A DNA stretch of 64,000 nucleotides from Chitinophagaceae bacterium. GTDB lineage: Bacteria > Bacteroidota > Bacteroidia > Chitinophagales > Chitinophagaceae. Made by a program: the position numbers and the translations under genes. Numbering within the stretch: the first letter of the stretch is position 1; each line of letters begins with the position of its first letter. Shown in pieces: positions 34,716 through 44,113 of this stretch. The DNA lies in the NCBI GenBank assembly GCA_016720825.1, contig JADKJV010000002.1, forward strand, positions 186,001-250,000. Direction: 5' to 3'. Below the pieces are notes generated by a model. That model worked only from the letters and a program-made list of their open reading frames with translations, was not told the origin of the DNA and made no database searches.

Positions 34716-35255
34716 ATGAAACAAATCCAACTGTTGTTGTTAGCAGGCTGCTGCCTGTTATTTTCCTGCGGGAATAAAAATGAAGGCGGTATGTCCGATA
34801 CTGCCAAAAAGAATCTCGAAGCTTTTAAAGGTGTATCAAAGTGTATTGACTCCCAGGATTTCACTAAAATCGGTGATTTCATTGCTGCGGATGCACTGGA
34901 TCATTCAGACAAAGGAGAGCTTAAAGGTCTGGAAGCGATTACGGCAAACATGAAAACGTATGGGGACATGTCGACGGGCATGAGTTCTGAAGTAGTTAAA
35001 GCCCTTGCTGACGATGAGTATGTAATGGCCTGGATGAAATTCCGTGGTACGGCCAAATCGGCTGCGATGGGGATGAAGCCCGGGGAGAAATATGAAATGC
35101 AGGGCGTAGAGGTTACCCGGTGTAAAGATGGTAAAATAGTGGAGCATTGGACGTTTGTGGATCCTGCTGAGATGATGAAAATGATGGGTAGTATGGGCCA
35201 ACCTGTGACGGATACTATTAAGATGTCAGGTATGCCTGAGGCATCAGAAAAATAG
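34716..35255 (+). CDS. SnoaL/ester-cyclase-like lipoprotein
   Basis: 179 residues from the ATG at 34716, chosen to place the lipoprotein signal MKQIQLLLLAGCCLLFSC at the start. The mature protein is NTF2-like: helix TAKKNLEAFKGVSKCIDSQD, then IGDFIAADALDHSDKGELKGLEAI, resembling the ADDxVDHxxxG..G pattern of SnoaL/ester cyclase proteins. A strand pair EVTRCKDGKIVEHWTFVD follows. Its C-terminal tail is rich in methionine (EMMKMMGSMG), which could bind metals. No enzymatic activity can be claimed. Confidence 0.78.
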   Translation: MKQIQLLLLAGCCLLFSCGNKNEGGMSDTAKKNLEAFKGVSKCIDSQDFTKIGDFIAADALDHSDKGELKGLEAITANMKTYGDMSTGMSSEVVKALADDEYVMAWMKFRGTAKSAAMGMKPGEKYEMQGVEVTRCKDGKIVEHWTFVDPAEMMKMMGSMGQPVTDTIKMSGMPEASEK

Positions 35256-35273
35256 TTGATAGGGATAAAATTG

Positions 35274-35304
35274 ACTGCCACGAGAAAATTGTGGCAGTTT
35301 TTTT
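35274..35304 (+). terminator. Terminator after the SnoaL-like gene
   Basis: Perfect stem ACTGCCAC / GTGGCAGT (35274-35298), followed by seven T. Confidence 0.88.
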
Positions 35305-35317
35305 ATGCCTGTAAGGA

Positions 35318-35446
35318 AGAAAAATGCGGATTGGGTGCGGGGTTTTTCACATGGTAGTTTAAGGGGAATTTGTTATCCTAGGGCTTCCAACCTTATAAGG
35401 TTGGAAGGTTTAAGAAAGCTTCCAACCTTCTGAAAGCTGGCAGCCC
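35318..35446 (+). repeat. Dispersed REP unit, copy D, with an added perfect palindrome
   Basis: Between convergent genes. GAAAAATGCGG..GGTTTTTCACATGG (35318-35354) is the hairpin half, followed by the spacer TTGTTATCCTAGGG shared with copy A. At 35384-35407 lies a perfect 24-bp palindrome whose halves are CTTCCAACCTT and its complement around AT; a normal REP core (GCTTCCAACC...GGCAGCCCT) occupies 35418-35446. Confidence 0.8.
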
Positions 35447-35454
35447 TGTTTTCC

Positions 35455-36440
35455 TCAATGAAAATTGACCACTTCAAAATCAGCAGCCTTCAACTGCCCT
35501 AACAACCTTAAATCATCATTATTCCATCTCGCATCAGGTGCCCCGCTGATATACATATTGCTCCCGATATCAGCCAATATTAACCCATACTTTTTAAAAG
35601 CCCTGAGTATAATCTGGTTTACCGGTGAATACGCTGAAATATCAATATGCTGCTTTAACCTGATCCTCGCACCAAATGGAAGACCTGTTGTAGCCGTTCC
35701 TGTACTGTTAACCTTATGACGGGCCGGATAAACATAAGCTGGCTGCACATGGTTACTGGTTAATGTAAACCGCACCGGATGATCTATTTCACCTTTTACA
35801 ATTTCTTCGTATCGAACCAGGCCTGGAAATATAGGCAAGCCAGCTGCGTCTGCAGAAGTCCAGGTTTCGGGACGCATAACATTACTGCGCAAATCAAAGA
35901 TGGCACCGGAAGAAGCATTCCATGAATTGCCATTCACATGTGCGTTGAACAATTCATACAACTTGCCATTTTCAATATCGACCGCAATTGCATGAGAATC
36001 GCCCTGCCCGTTTCCTTCAATAGGCGCTGTTAGCGGTATCGGATACGGCCCGGGATCGCTTTCATCGCCATAATCCGTGAACACAACAGGTATCCTTGCC
36101 TGGTTACCGCAAACAACCACATACGGGATTCCGATTGGAGCTCCCTGCCAAGTTCCGGAACCAAAATCTGCTTTTAACGGGCTGGTACCAAATGACGACA
36201 GGATGGCTGTACTGTTTATATCAACTGCTGATCCGCTGATATCCTTATTCCAGGGATTATCGGCCGGGAAACACTGGATGTTTTCTGCCGCCGCCGCGAT
36301 TGCAGTACATGTAGTCCCTCCGCCAGCTTGCCCGCCACCACCCGGGTGAGGCTGGCCTCGGTGGTTTTCCTGCAGGAAAATAAAAGCAGGAACAGGCCGG
36401 CAAGGGATATTGAAAGGACAGAAGGATATTTGTTTTTCAT
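35455..36440 (-). CDS. Secreted lipoprotein of unknown function, frameshifted near the N-terminus
   Basis: From the ATG at 36440 a lipoprotein signal ends LLLFSC (MKNKYPSVLSISLAGLFLLL). The frame runs off after SCRKTT; restoring one base near 36360 leads to RGQPHPGGGGQAGGGTTC and then a long frame: ENIQCFPADNPWNKDISGS, VVVCGNQARIPVVFTDYGDE, GDSHAIAVDIENGKLYELFN, then HPVRFTLTSNHVQPAYVYPA, MYISGAPDARWNNDDLRLL, stop at 35455. Conserved-looking H, D and W clusters suggest an enzyme or binding protein, but I do not recognise the family. About 327 residues once repaired. Confidence 0.72.
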
Positions 36441-36532
36441 AATGACTCTTTCCATCTCACAAATAACAAGCCATAGTTACAAACCAGACATTGAAAAAGC
36501 CCTTATACATCCGGTAAATTCACTATAAAACA

Positions 36533-36554
36533 AAACCCCGGTCGCCCGGGGTTT
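36533..36554 (-). terminator. Terminator after the caspase-like gene
   Basis: Stem AAACCCCGG / CCGGGGTTT around a short CG-rich loop; on the minus strand it is followed by TTTTGTTTTA. It lies 21 bp past the stop at 36576. Confidence 0.75.
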
Positions 36555-36575
36555 ACTAAAGTTTTAAATGACTGC

Positions 36576-37876
36576 TTATTTAAGAATATTCAGATTGTAA
36601 ATCGGGTCCTGGCGGCGGCTTTTGTTGGCACTGCAGGTATTGCTCATACTCAGGGTGACCGTCGTTTTCTGTGCTTCTGCTATAATCTCCTCCCAGGTAG
36701 GTGTTGTAAGCTGGAATTTACTCATGTACTTTTCAAGGGCCGTAACGAGGTTAGATGTAAAGTACCCGCCCACATCCGTGTTGCCATACGCGTACTGGCC
36801 TTGCTTGGCAGCCGTAGCAATGATTGATCCCTTTGATTTCATAAAGAGATTGGAGCAGAAATTCCTGTCCCAGGTCATGAGCGATTTGGCAGTAAGTGCA
36901 AACGAATTCCCTTCCGGTTTCAGTAATCCCAGATTAGAATTACAGCAATCACAAATGATAAGATTCAGTCTTGCTTTTTTTGACTTGATCTTGGAATATA
37001 CATCCCCCGCATTCAATGTGGCAACGGTTATATCATCAAACCGGCTTTCCCTTAAATCAAACTGGGGATACGGGTGAGCTGAATCCTGGTCAAAGCTGAA
37101 ACCGTGACCGGAATAATAAAATATAACGATATCGTCAGGGCCGGGCGACAATTTATTGACCGCCGCTTCTACATTGGCTTTATTGAATTTGGCACCGCTG
37201 ATTTCTGTTGTTTCCATCGGCAGTTTCAGGAATACCGAAACATCTTTGAGCTGGCTTGTAATGTTCACCACATCTTTCTGTACGCTGTTGCCTATCCGTG
37301 GATCATTGGTGTTTGCCACCAGGATGAAATGGATTTTTGCCGGAGTGGCAGGCTTAGTAGTTGTTGGATTTGTTTTGGGGATAATTGCATTCGGATTATT
37401 GCTCCCAACCCCGGAATTGTTGCTGGCATTATTGTTTTTCCCTGCTCCCAGGTACCATCCATATTCTGTGATGTAACGCCCCAGGGTTTGAAATTCTTAT
37501 CGGTCGTGAGTTTTTTAAACCAGAGCAGGTCAGGGTTATAAGCTTCATTCTGCTTACTCTTGGAAGTATTAACGATATAAACGGGATTTTTCCCTTTGAA
37601 CTGAAGTGTGAGGTGAGGCAATCCATCAATCTTGGAGCGGCCCTCCACCTCATCAAATTCCATATTTACAACATATACTTCTTTCCCGTCTTTGCTTGTG
37701 TAACGAACCCGCATAAACCCGGTTCCATTGCCATACCTGACAAGCATGGCCTTATATTTCGGGAAATCAACCAGCTTGGTGAATTCATAACTGATTTCAT
37801 ATATTGAAATCGCCTCCGACCGGATGCCGGCCAGCATAAAAACAACTATGAGGATGTACCTGTTCAGGTGTTTCAT
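36576..37876 (-). CDS. Secreted caspase-family (C14) protein, frameshifted mid-gene
   Basis: The ATG at 37876 begins a signal peptide (MKHLNRYILIVVFMLAGIRSEA), so the product is exported. Residues 23 to about 145 form a beta-rich N-terminal domain (YVVNMEFDEVEGRSKIDGLP). The frame is lost at three C (37447-37449); adding one base gives WGAGKNNNASNNSG, an N/T/P-rich linker, then the caspase domain KIHFILVANTNDPRIG. That domain has the catalytic His in IVIFYYSGHGFSFD and the catalytic Cys in LNLIICDCCNS, and it continues to 36576. Peptidase C14 proteins cleave after basic or acidic residues; the target here is unknown. Repaired length is about 433 residues. Confidence 0.85.
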
Positions 37877-37947
37877 ACAAAGAGGGTTAAGTACTGCTGA
37901 TCAGAACCGAATTTACTTTATTTTTTATTTACATGGTGGTAAAAGCA

Positions 37948-37976
37948 TAAAAAAGACCCGGCTAAACCGGGTCTTT
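37948..37976 (-). terminator. Terminator after the GYF-domain gene
   Basis: Stem AAAGACCCGG / CCGGGTCTTT (37952-37976) with five-nt loop; T-run on the minus strand from the A-run at 37948-37954. Confidence 0.85.
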
Positions 37977-37997
37977 CAAAATTCTTCACCTGAATCA

Positions 37998-39380
37998 CTA
38001 ATTGCAGTAATAAGGATCCCCGGCTGTTCCGCTGCCGTTAGGATAACAGAAATGCAGGTTCCTGCTGCGGATTTCAGTTATGTAAACATGTACATTATTC
38101 CCCTTTTTGCTGCCTGGGGCCTTTCCGTTCACACCTGAACGGGGAGGTATGTTATTGACAACAATGGTCTCACTTTTTAAAACTTTCTTCTCTTTCCTCA
38201 TATAATCAATCCGGATTATAACCCTGTCAATCGTAACGTCTGTACCATTGTAAACGGGCACATCAAAAGCCTGGATATCTTCATCGGTGTTGAGATAATT
38301 CAGTTTACCAATTGTTATAAAGGTGGGCCACTGGTTGCGCATATTCATTTCCTTGGCAGCCCGGGCATTGGCGGCTTTATTTTTATCTTCTTCAGCTTTC
38401 TTGGATGCAGCAAGTTGTTTTTTCTTTTCCTCTTCCGCTTTTTTGGCGGCAGCTTTCTGGTCTGCTAAAGTTTTTGCATTATTATTTGTAACCGTTTTTG
38501 TTGTCGGAGTTACTGAAGTCGTAGTGGGTGTTGTAGTTACAGGTACAGTAGTTGTGGGTGTATTTTCTGTTGCGTTATTTTCTGTGGCGTCCGTATTCCC
38601 ATTGTCAGTATTTACGGGCGTTGTGTTTTCTTCCGTACCGTTGTTTTCCTCATTATTTGCATTGTCTGAATCGTTAGTCCCTTCCATACCGTTTTCCTCA
38701 TTCATATTGTTGCCGGTATTCGACTCCGTTGCAGAAGCGGATTTGCTTTTTTCCATATCCTGGTAAATATAATAACCGGCACCACCCAGCACCAGCAGGG
38801 AGAAAACCAGGGTTACCCAGGCGGGTCCTTTTTTCTGCTTAACACTGGCTGGTTTAGCAGCAACCGGTGCAGGAGCAACTGCAGCTGTAACAGGAGCTGC
38901 GGCAACAGCAGCTGTAACCGGTGTAACAGGTGTAACCGGTGCAACAGGTGTAACCGGTGCAGTAACAACTTCAACCTTTGTTTCTTTAGGGGTTTCAGGA
39001 GGCAGGTCCATTGCTTCTGCAACCGGAGTGGCAGCAGCAACTACTGTTTCAGTTTTGATTTCTGCAACCGGTGTCTCAACAACCGGCTTAACCTCTTCTT
39101 TTACTGCTGCAACAACAGCCTCTGCTTCCTTTTTAACTTCCGCAACTTCCGTAACTACAGTTTTAACCTCTTCCTTTACTTCAACAGCTGCTGTAGTAAT
39201 TACAGGTGCTGCTGCTGCAAAAAGGCTTTTCAATTCGTCCACTTCACCAGCGATGGTCCACTTTGGCAGCGGGTCATACCATACCGGCGTTTCAGGTTTC
39301 AGGCTTTTTGTTTTGAGCGCGTCCAGTTTAACAGGTCCCTGTTGCTGGCCGGCTTCATCCTTGTAATAATACTTCCGCAT
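37998..39380 (-). CDS. GYF_2-domain membrane protein with low-complexity regions
   Basis: 460 residues from the ATG at 39380. The N-terminus MRKYYYKDEAGQQQGPVKLD is a GYF_2 (DUF4339) domain, reaching PVWYDPLPKWTIAGEVDEL near residue 50. Residues about 65-200 are an Ala/Val/Pro/Glu-rich segment with repeated VTPVAPVTPVT. One transmembrane helix follows (WVTLVFSLLVLGGAGYYIYQ, about residue 210). Beyond it are an Asn/Thr/Glu-rich linker, a KKAEEEKKK coiled-coil-like stretch and a C-terminal beta domain (FITIGKLNYLNTDEDIQAFD, VIIRIDYMRKEKKVLKSE). GYF domains bind proline-rich peptides; the cytoplasmic domain may therefore bind the protein's own or partner linkers. Function unknown. Confidence 0.78.
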   Translation of the reverse strand: MRKYYYKDEAGQQQGPVKLDALKTKSLKPETPVWYDPLPKWTIAGEVDELKSLFAAAAPVITTAAVEVKEEVKTVVTEVAEVKKEAEAVVAAVKEEVKPVVETPVAEIKTETVVAAATPVAEAMDLPPETPKETKVEVVTAPVTPVAPVTPVTPVTAAVAAAPVTAAVAPAPVAAKPASVKQKKGPAWVTLVFSLLVLGGAGYYIYQDMEKSKSASATESNTGNNMNEENGMEGTNDSDNANNEENNGTEENTTPVNTDNGNTDATENNATENTPTTTVPVTTTPTTTSVTPTTKTVTNNNAKTLADQKAAAKKAEEEKKKQLAASKKAEEDKNKAANARAAKEMNMRNQWPTFITIGKLNYLNTDEDIQAFDVPVYNGTDVTIDRVIIRIDYMRKEKKVLKSETIVVNNIPPRSGVNGKAPGSKKGNNVHVYITEIRSRNLHFCYPNGSGTAGDPYYCN

Positions 39381-39565
39381 TTTATGAATGTTTAATGGTA
39401 AATGATAATGTGGGGGGACTAATGCGGTATTCCTCAGGATAGAAGCGGGAGTAAATCTAGTCTGATTCCGTAGAAAGACCAAATTATATCAGCCACCAGC
39501 GGGCTGAAAATGCCTGATTTTTATCAATGAAAGCCAAAAATACCCTGTACAGGGGATGCCTTATT

Positions 39566-41938
39566 TTATAACTTGAAATTCCAGGTTACAGCGGGGATAA
39601 CGGGGAACAGGGAAACCTGCTTGGCGGTTACTTTCAGGTCGCCATTCTGTGCACTGCCTTCCTGGTCGTAATATATAAAATACGGGTTGAGCCTGCTGTA
39701 GCTGTTATATAAACTGAATACCCAGTAACTGCTCACTTTTCTCTTCTTTTTAGGAACGGGAGTATAAGTAGCAGATAAATCCAGCCGGTGGTAATCTTTC
39801 ATCCGGTATTGATTCAGCCTGCTGTATTCCTGCGTAAGCACACCATTAATGAAATAGAATCTTTCGGGTAAAGTAATGGCATTGCCGGTTCCATACACAA
39901 ACACAGCACCGAATTTCCATTTCTTGTTTTGTTCATAGTTAACCACAACAGATAAATCATGGCGGCGGTCGTACTTAGCCGGATAACGCAATCCTTCATT
40001 CAGGTCTGCGAATTTGCGCCAGGTCCACGATAAGGTATAACCAATCCATCCGGTAACACGGCCCCGGAGTTTATTGATAAAAAGTTCTGTGCCATAACTC
40101 CAGCCATGACCAAATACAAATTCCCTTTCCGGATCGGTCAGGGAAGGTGTGTATCCTTCTTTATACTCGATCTGGTTCTTCATGTCCTTGAAATATACCT
40201 CCAGGGAGGTTTCATACTGGTTATCCTTAAAGTTTTTGAAAAGACCAGCTGCGTACAACCAGCTGATCTGTGGTTTTACGATATACGTACTCGGCACCCA
40301 TAAATCCGTTGGGAGTGTTGAACCGGCATTCGTTACAAGGTGGATATACTGCAGGTTTCTTGTGACAGAACCTTTTACAGACGTGGTGCTGTTTATCCCA
40401 TAACGAAGTGTCACCCGTGGCTCGAATCCGCTGTAGGTTCTTACCGTTTGAAGGCTTTTATAACTGATACTGTCCAGCGCGTTGCCATCATTATCACGTG
40501 TATACTTTTTATACGGACCAACCTGTGTGAAACTGCTCCAGCGAAGTCCGTAATTCATTTTCAGTTTATCACTGATCTCCCAGTCATCCTGTATGTAAAC
40601 CCCGGATTCAATAGCATACTTCACACCTTCATTGTTTGGCTTGAAAACCGTTGAATCCTGCCTGCCGGTAACCACATTCGGAACAAATTTGTGGAACGTG
40701 GTCAGTCCGCCGAATTTCAATTTATGGTTGGGGAAAGGGTAATAATCAAAATCAGCTTTCAGGCTGCCATCGCGGATACCGGAAGAAAGGCCGATTTCAA
40801 AATTCTCCTGCGTAGCAGAAAAACGGAATTTGTAATCGTTATACAGTAATGTAGTGTTGGCAAATAACCTCCTGTTAAAAACGTGGTTCCAGCGGAGTGT
40901 TGCCGTTGAATTCCCCCAGGGGATATAGGTTTTAAAAGACCTTTTCCCGTTCACGAAATTAAATACATCCCTTCCGAAGTAGCCACTCAGGAAAAGGCGG
41001 TCTTTATCAGAAAAACGGTAATTGATTTTTGTATTCAGATCATAGAAATAATAACCGGAGCCATAAAAGCTGCTGGATTTCTTTAAAAAAGGTTTGATGA
41101 GCGCGTCCACATATGTGCGTCGTGCAGACAAAATATAAGAAGCTTTGTTTTTCTTCAGCGGGCCTTGTATAGAAAACCGGGAAGCGATCAGTCCGATCCC
41201 GCCATCAATCTGTGTTTTGTTTACGTTGCCGTCTTTCATCACCACATCCACCACCGAAGAAAGCCTGCCGCCGTACTGAGCGGGCATACCACCTTTAATA
41301 AGGGAAACATTCTTGATTGCATCGGAATTGAAAATGGAGAAAAAGCCGAACAGGTGACCGGTATTATACACTACTGCATCATCCAGCATGATCAGGTTCT
41401 GGTCGGGCCCTCCTCCCCTTACATAAAAGCCGGCATTGCCTTCCCCGGCGTTACGGACGCCCGGTATTAACTGTATCGCTTTCAGCAAATCCACTTCACC
41501 CATGAAAGCCGGGATATTTTTCACCGTGCTCATGGATAAATCAATGCGGCCCATCTGGGCGTTTTTTACATTCGCATCCCTGCGCTTGCTGTAAACAACC
41601 ACATCAGTAATTGCAGCAGCTTTTGGGCTGAGTTCAAAATTATGTGACTGGTCGTGCCCCAGGTCAACCTGGATGACTTTCCCTAAATAAGATACATGTG
41701 AAACCCGGATGGCATATACCCCGGCATCCAGCGTGATGGAATAAAAACCATATTGATTACTGGCCACCCCGCGGTTCTGTCCATCCACTGAAATCGTGGC
41801 GCCAATGATTGTTTCACCGGAAAGACTGTCCCGGATATATCCGTTCAGGCTGAAGCGGTTGGGATGGGTCTGGTCATTCTGGGCGTCCAGACGGGATAGG
41901 GTAAAAAGAAATAAAAGGGAAATCAATAGTTTTTGCAT
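39566..41938 (-). CDS. TonB-dependent outer-membrane receptor
   Basis: Energised outer-membrane importer. From the ATG at 41938 the protein (790 residues) has a signal peptide (MQKLLISLLFLFTLSRLDAQ), a carboxypeptidase-regulatory-like domain (FSLNGYIRDSLSGETIIGAT, about residue 28-110) and a plug domain with DLLKAIQLIPGVRNAGEGNAGFYVRGG. A 22-strand-type barrel follows, ending in the aromatic terminus VIPAVTWNFKL. No SusD partner is adjacent, so it is not part of a classical polysaccharide utilisation locus; substrate unknown. A perfect promoter element at 42044-42051 places the transcription start about 100 nt upstream of 41938. An earlier ATG at 42031 is in frame but would bury the signal peptide. 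Confidence 0.9.
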   Translation of the reverse strand: MQKLLISLLFLFTLSRLDAQNDQTHPNRFSLNGYIRDSLSGETIIGATISVDGQNRGVASNQYGFYSITLDAGVYAIRVSHVSYLGKVIQVDLGHDQSHNFELSPKAAAITDVVVYSKRRDANVKNAQMGRIDLSMSTVKNIPAFMGEVDLLKAIQLIPGVRNAGEGNAGFYVRGGGPDQNLIMLDDAVVYNTGHLFGFFSIFNSDAIKNVSLIKGGMPAQYGGRLSSVVDVVMKDGNVNKTQIDGGIGLIASRFSIQGPLKKNKASYILSARRTYVDALIKPFLKKSSSFYGSGYYFYDLNTKINYRFSDKDRLFLSGYFGRDVFNFVNGKRSFKTYIPWGNSTATLRWNHVFNRRLFANTTLLYNDYKFRFSATQENFEIGLSSGIRDGSLKADFDYYPFPNHKLKFGGLTTFHKFVPNVVTGRQDSTVFKPNNEGVKYAIESGVYIQDDWEISDKLKMNYGLRWSSFTQVGPYKKYTRDNDGNALDSISYKSLQTVRTYSGFEPRVTLRYGINSTTSVKGSVTRNLQYIHLVTNAGSTLPTDLWVPSTYIVKPQISWLYAAGLFKNFKDNQYETSLEVYFKDMKNQIEYKEGYTPSLTDPEREFVFGHGWSYGTELFINKLRGRVTGWIGYTLSWTWRKFADLNEGLRYPAKYDRRHDLSVVVNYEQNKKWKFGAVFVYGTGNAITLPERFYFINGVLTQEYSRLNQYRMKDYHRLDLSATYTPVPKKKRKVSSYWVFSLYNSYSRLNPYFIYYDQEGSAQNGDLKVTAKQVSLFPVIPAVTWNFKL

Positions 41939-42043
41939 ACGCGGATCATCAGTTAATCGGGCCGGAAAACAGAGTAACAAATGCCGGATTCTTTTGTTGA
42001 CTGAATGACGGAAAAAATCCAGGATTGCCATTTTTTACCGGGG

Positions 42044-42051
42044 CAAAGATA
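42044..42051 (-). promoter_or_regulatory. -7 promoter element for the TonB receptor
   Basis: TATCTTTG on the minus strand, perfect TAnnTTTG; divergent from the element at 42081-42088. Confidence 0.5.
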
Positions 42052-42080
42052 GTTCCCGAGGGCGGGACTGTGTAAAACAT

Positions 42081-42088
42081 TATTTTTG
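42081..42088 (+). promoter_or_regulatory. -7 promoter element for the ABC-F gene
   Basis: TATTTTTG, perfect TAnnTTTG, 51 bp before the ATG at 42140. Confidence 0.5.
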
Positions 42089-42139
42089 CAGCCGCATTAT
42101 TAACAGAATTATAAACCGGCCCTGAATAGGGTAAAGAAT

Positions 42140-44110
42140 ATGCTGGCAGGACTGCAAAGCTTGACATTTGAATTTGGTGCACGGATCATTGTGGAAGATG
42201 CCACCTGGCACATCCAGCCGGGTGAGCGTATCGGGCTGATCGGCTATAACGGCACGGGTAAATCAACCCTGCTGAAACTGCTTACAGGTGAATATATGCC
42301 CTCCGCCGGCACCGTGGAAAGAAGCCGCAGCACCACCATTGGATACCTCCACCAGGATCTGCTGAGTTTTGACACCAACGAATCCATCCTCCAGGTAGCA
42401 TTGGGTGCTTTTGAACGCGTCCTGCAACTGGAAAAAGAAATTGCCGACCTGGGACATGAACTGGAAAGAACCGGGGATGAGAAAACCCTGCATGAATACA
42501 GTGATCGTCTCCATGAAATGGATACCCTGGATGGATATACCATTCACCACCGCACAGAAGAAGTGTTGCAGGGTCTTGGTTTTACGAACAGCGACCTGCA
42601 GCGTCCTTACCGTGAATTCAGCGGAGGCTGGCGGATGCGTGTGCTGCTGGCAAAAATGATCCTCCAGGCCCCCGATTTGTTATTACTCGATGAGCCTACG
42701 AACCACCTTGACCTTCCTTCTATTGAATGGCTGGAAAAATACCTGCTGCATTACCAGGGCTCCGTGGTTATTGTAAGCCATGATAAATATTTCCTGAACC
42801 GGATGGTGACTAAAATTGTAGAGTTATACCAGCAACAGCTGCATATCTACAATGGTAATTTTGATTTTTACGAAAAGGAGAAAGCTATCAGGCTCGACCT
42901 GCAGCAAAAAGCTTTTGATAACCAGCAGGATTATATCCGCCAGCAGGAAAGATTTGTGGAAAGATTCAAAGCCAAGGCGAGTAAAGCAGCACAGGCACAG
43001 AGTATCCAGAAAAGACTGGATAAACTGGAAAGAATTGAGGAAGCAGAACTGGTACGTCCGAATATCCGCATCAATTTCAGGGTGGATAAAACGCCCGGCC
43101 GTATCCTGGTTGAATTAAAAGATCTTTCGAAATCTTTCGGGGAGGTGAATATCCTCAACAATGCATCTGTTGAAATTGACCGCGGTGATAAAATTGCGCT
43201 GATTGGTGCAAATGGAAAAGGTAAATCAACATTACTCCGGATTATTGCCGGGGTTGAATCATACGAAGGCGACCGGAAATGGGGGCATAATGTAGAGGAA
43301 AGTTTCTACGCTCAGCACCAGCTGGAAGCCCTCAATATGAACAATACGATTATTGATGAGATGAAAGAATGCGGCAGCCAGCAAACAGAACTGGAACTCC
43401 GTTCCCTGCTGGGCTGTTTTCTTTTCAGTGGTGATGATGCTGATAAAAAAATCAAAATCCTGAGTGGTGGTGAAAAAGCCAGGGTGGCGCTGGCCAAAAC
43501 TATTGTTAGCAAAGCGAATTTCCTGATGCTGGATGAGCCTACCAACCACCTGGATATGCACAGCTGTGACCTGCTGATTGAAGCACTGAACAAATATGAA
43601 GGCAGCCTGATCCTGGTTAGCCACGACCGTTATTTCATTGCCAAGACTGCCAATAAAATCTGGGAAATTGATGGCCAGAAAGTAAAAGAGTTTAAAGGTG
43701 GCTATGAAGAATGGGTGGAATGGAAAGCCCGCATGGCCAAACAGGAACAGCAGAAAAAAGAAATTGCAGAACCTGCACCGGCTAAAAAATCAAACGCTGA
43801 ACCCGCCGTTGTAAAGAAAACAGAACCGGAGAAAAAACCAGTTCAGACTTCACAGCCGGTTAATAAAGAACATAAAAAAGAACTGCAGAAAATGCAGCGC
43901 ATATTCCAGCAACTGGAAGAAAAACTGGCAGCAGCAGAACAGGAAAAAACAAGGCTGGAGAAATCATTGGGTGATCCCCTCACCTATTCTGATAAAAACA
44001 AATTCCAGGCAACTGAAGCTGCTTACCAGCAGGCGAGTCAGGACTGGCATCTGCTGAATAAGGAGTATGAAAAAGTGTTTGAAAAAATCATGCAGCTGGA
44101 ACAGAAATAA
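42140..44110 (+). CDS. ABC-F family ribosome-associated ATPase (Uup/EttA-like)
   Basis: Soluble tandem-ATPase protein of the ABC-F class, which acts on the ribosome (translation control, stalled-complex rescue or antibiotic protection). The 656-residue chain holds two nucleotide-binding domains. The first has Walker A GYNGTGKST near residue 35, signature FSGGWRMR and Walker B LLLLDEPTNHLD. The second has GANGKGKST near residue 355, LSGGEKARVALAK and FLMLDEPTNHLD. Between them is the linker helix region (FYEKEKAIRLDLQQKAFDNQ to LERIEEAELV). A C-terminal coiled coil (HKKELQKMQRIFQQLEEKLA) resembles Uup. There are no membrane segments, so it is not a transporter. Confidence 0.92.
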   Translation: MLAGLQSLTFEFGARIIVEDATWHIQPGERIGLIGYNGTGKSTLLKLLTGEYMPSAGTVERSRSTTIGYLHQDLLSFDTNESILQVALGAFERVLQLEKEIADLGHELERTGDEKTLHEYSDRLHEMDTLDGYTIHHRTEEVLQGLGFTNSDLQRPYREFSGGWRMRVLLAKMILQAPDLLLLDEPTNHLDLPSIEWLEKYLLHYQGSVVIVSHDKYFLNRMVTKIVELYQQQLHIYNGNFDFYEKEKAIRLDLQQKAFDNQQDYIRQQERFVERFKAKASKAAQAQSIQKRLDKLERIEEAELVRPNIRINFRVDKTPGRILVELKDLSKSFGEVNILNNASVEIDRGDKIALIGANGKGKSTLLRIIAGVESYEGDRKWGHNVEESFYAQHQLEALNMNNTIIDEMKECGSQQTELELRSLLGCFLFSGDDADKKIKILSGGEKARVALAKTIVSKANFLMLDEPTNHLDMHSCDLLIEALNKYEGSLILVSHDRYFIAKTANKIWEIDGQKVKEFKGGYEEWVEWKARMAKQEQQKKEIAEPAPAKKSNAEPAVVKKTEPEKKPVQTSQPVNKEHKKELQKMQRIFQQLEEKLAAAEQEKTRLEKSLGDPLTYSDKNKFQATEAAYQQASQDWHLLNKEYEKVFEKIMQLEQK

Positions 44111-44113
44111 CCA

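Noticed and set aside
36576..39380. A known antiphage defence system
   Set aside because: The caspase-fold protein is exported and lacks the effector and sensor partners of described caspase-type defence systems.
39566..41938. SusC of a polysaccharide utilisation locus
   Set aside because: No SusD gene is adjacent and the GH13 enzyme lies 14 kb away.
41939..42031. Longer TonB receptor start at 42031
   Set aside because: It would put about 30 basic residues before the signal peptide and leave almost no leader after the promoter element at 42044-42051.
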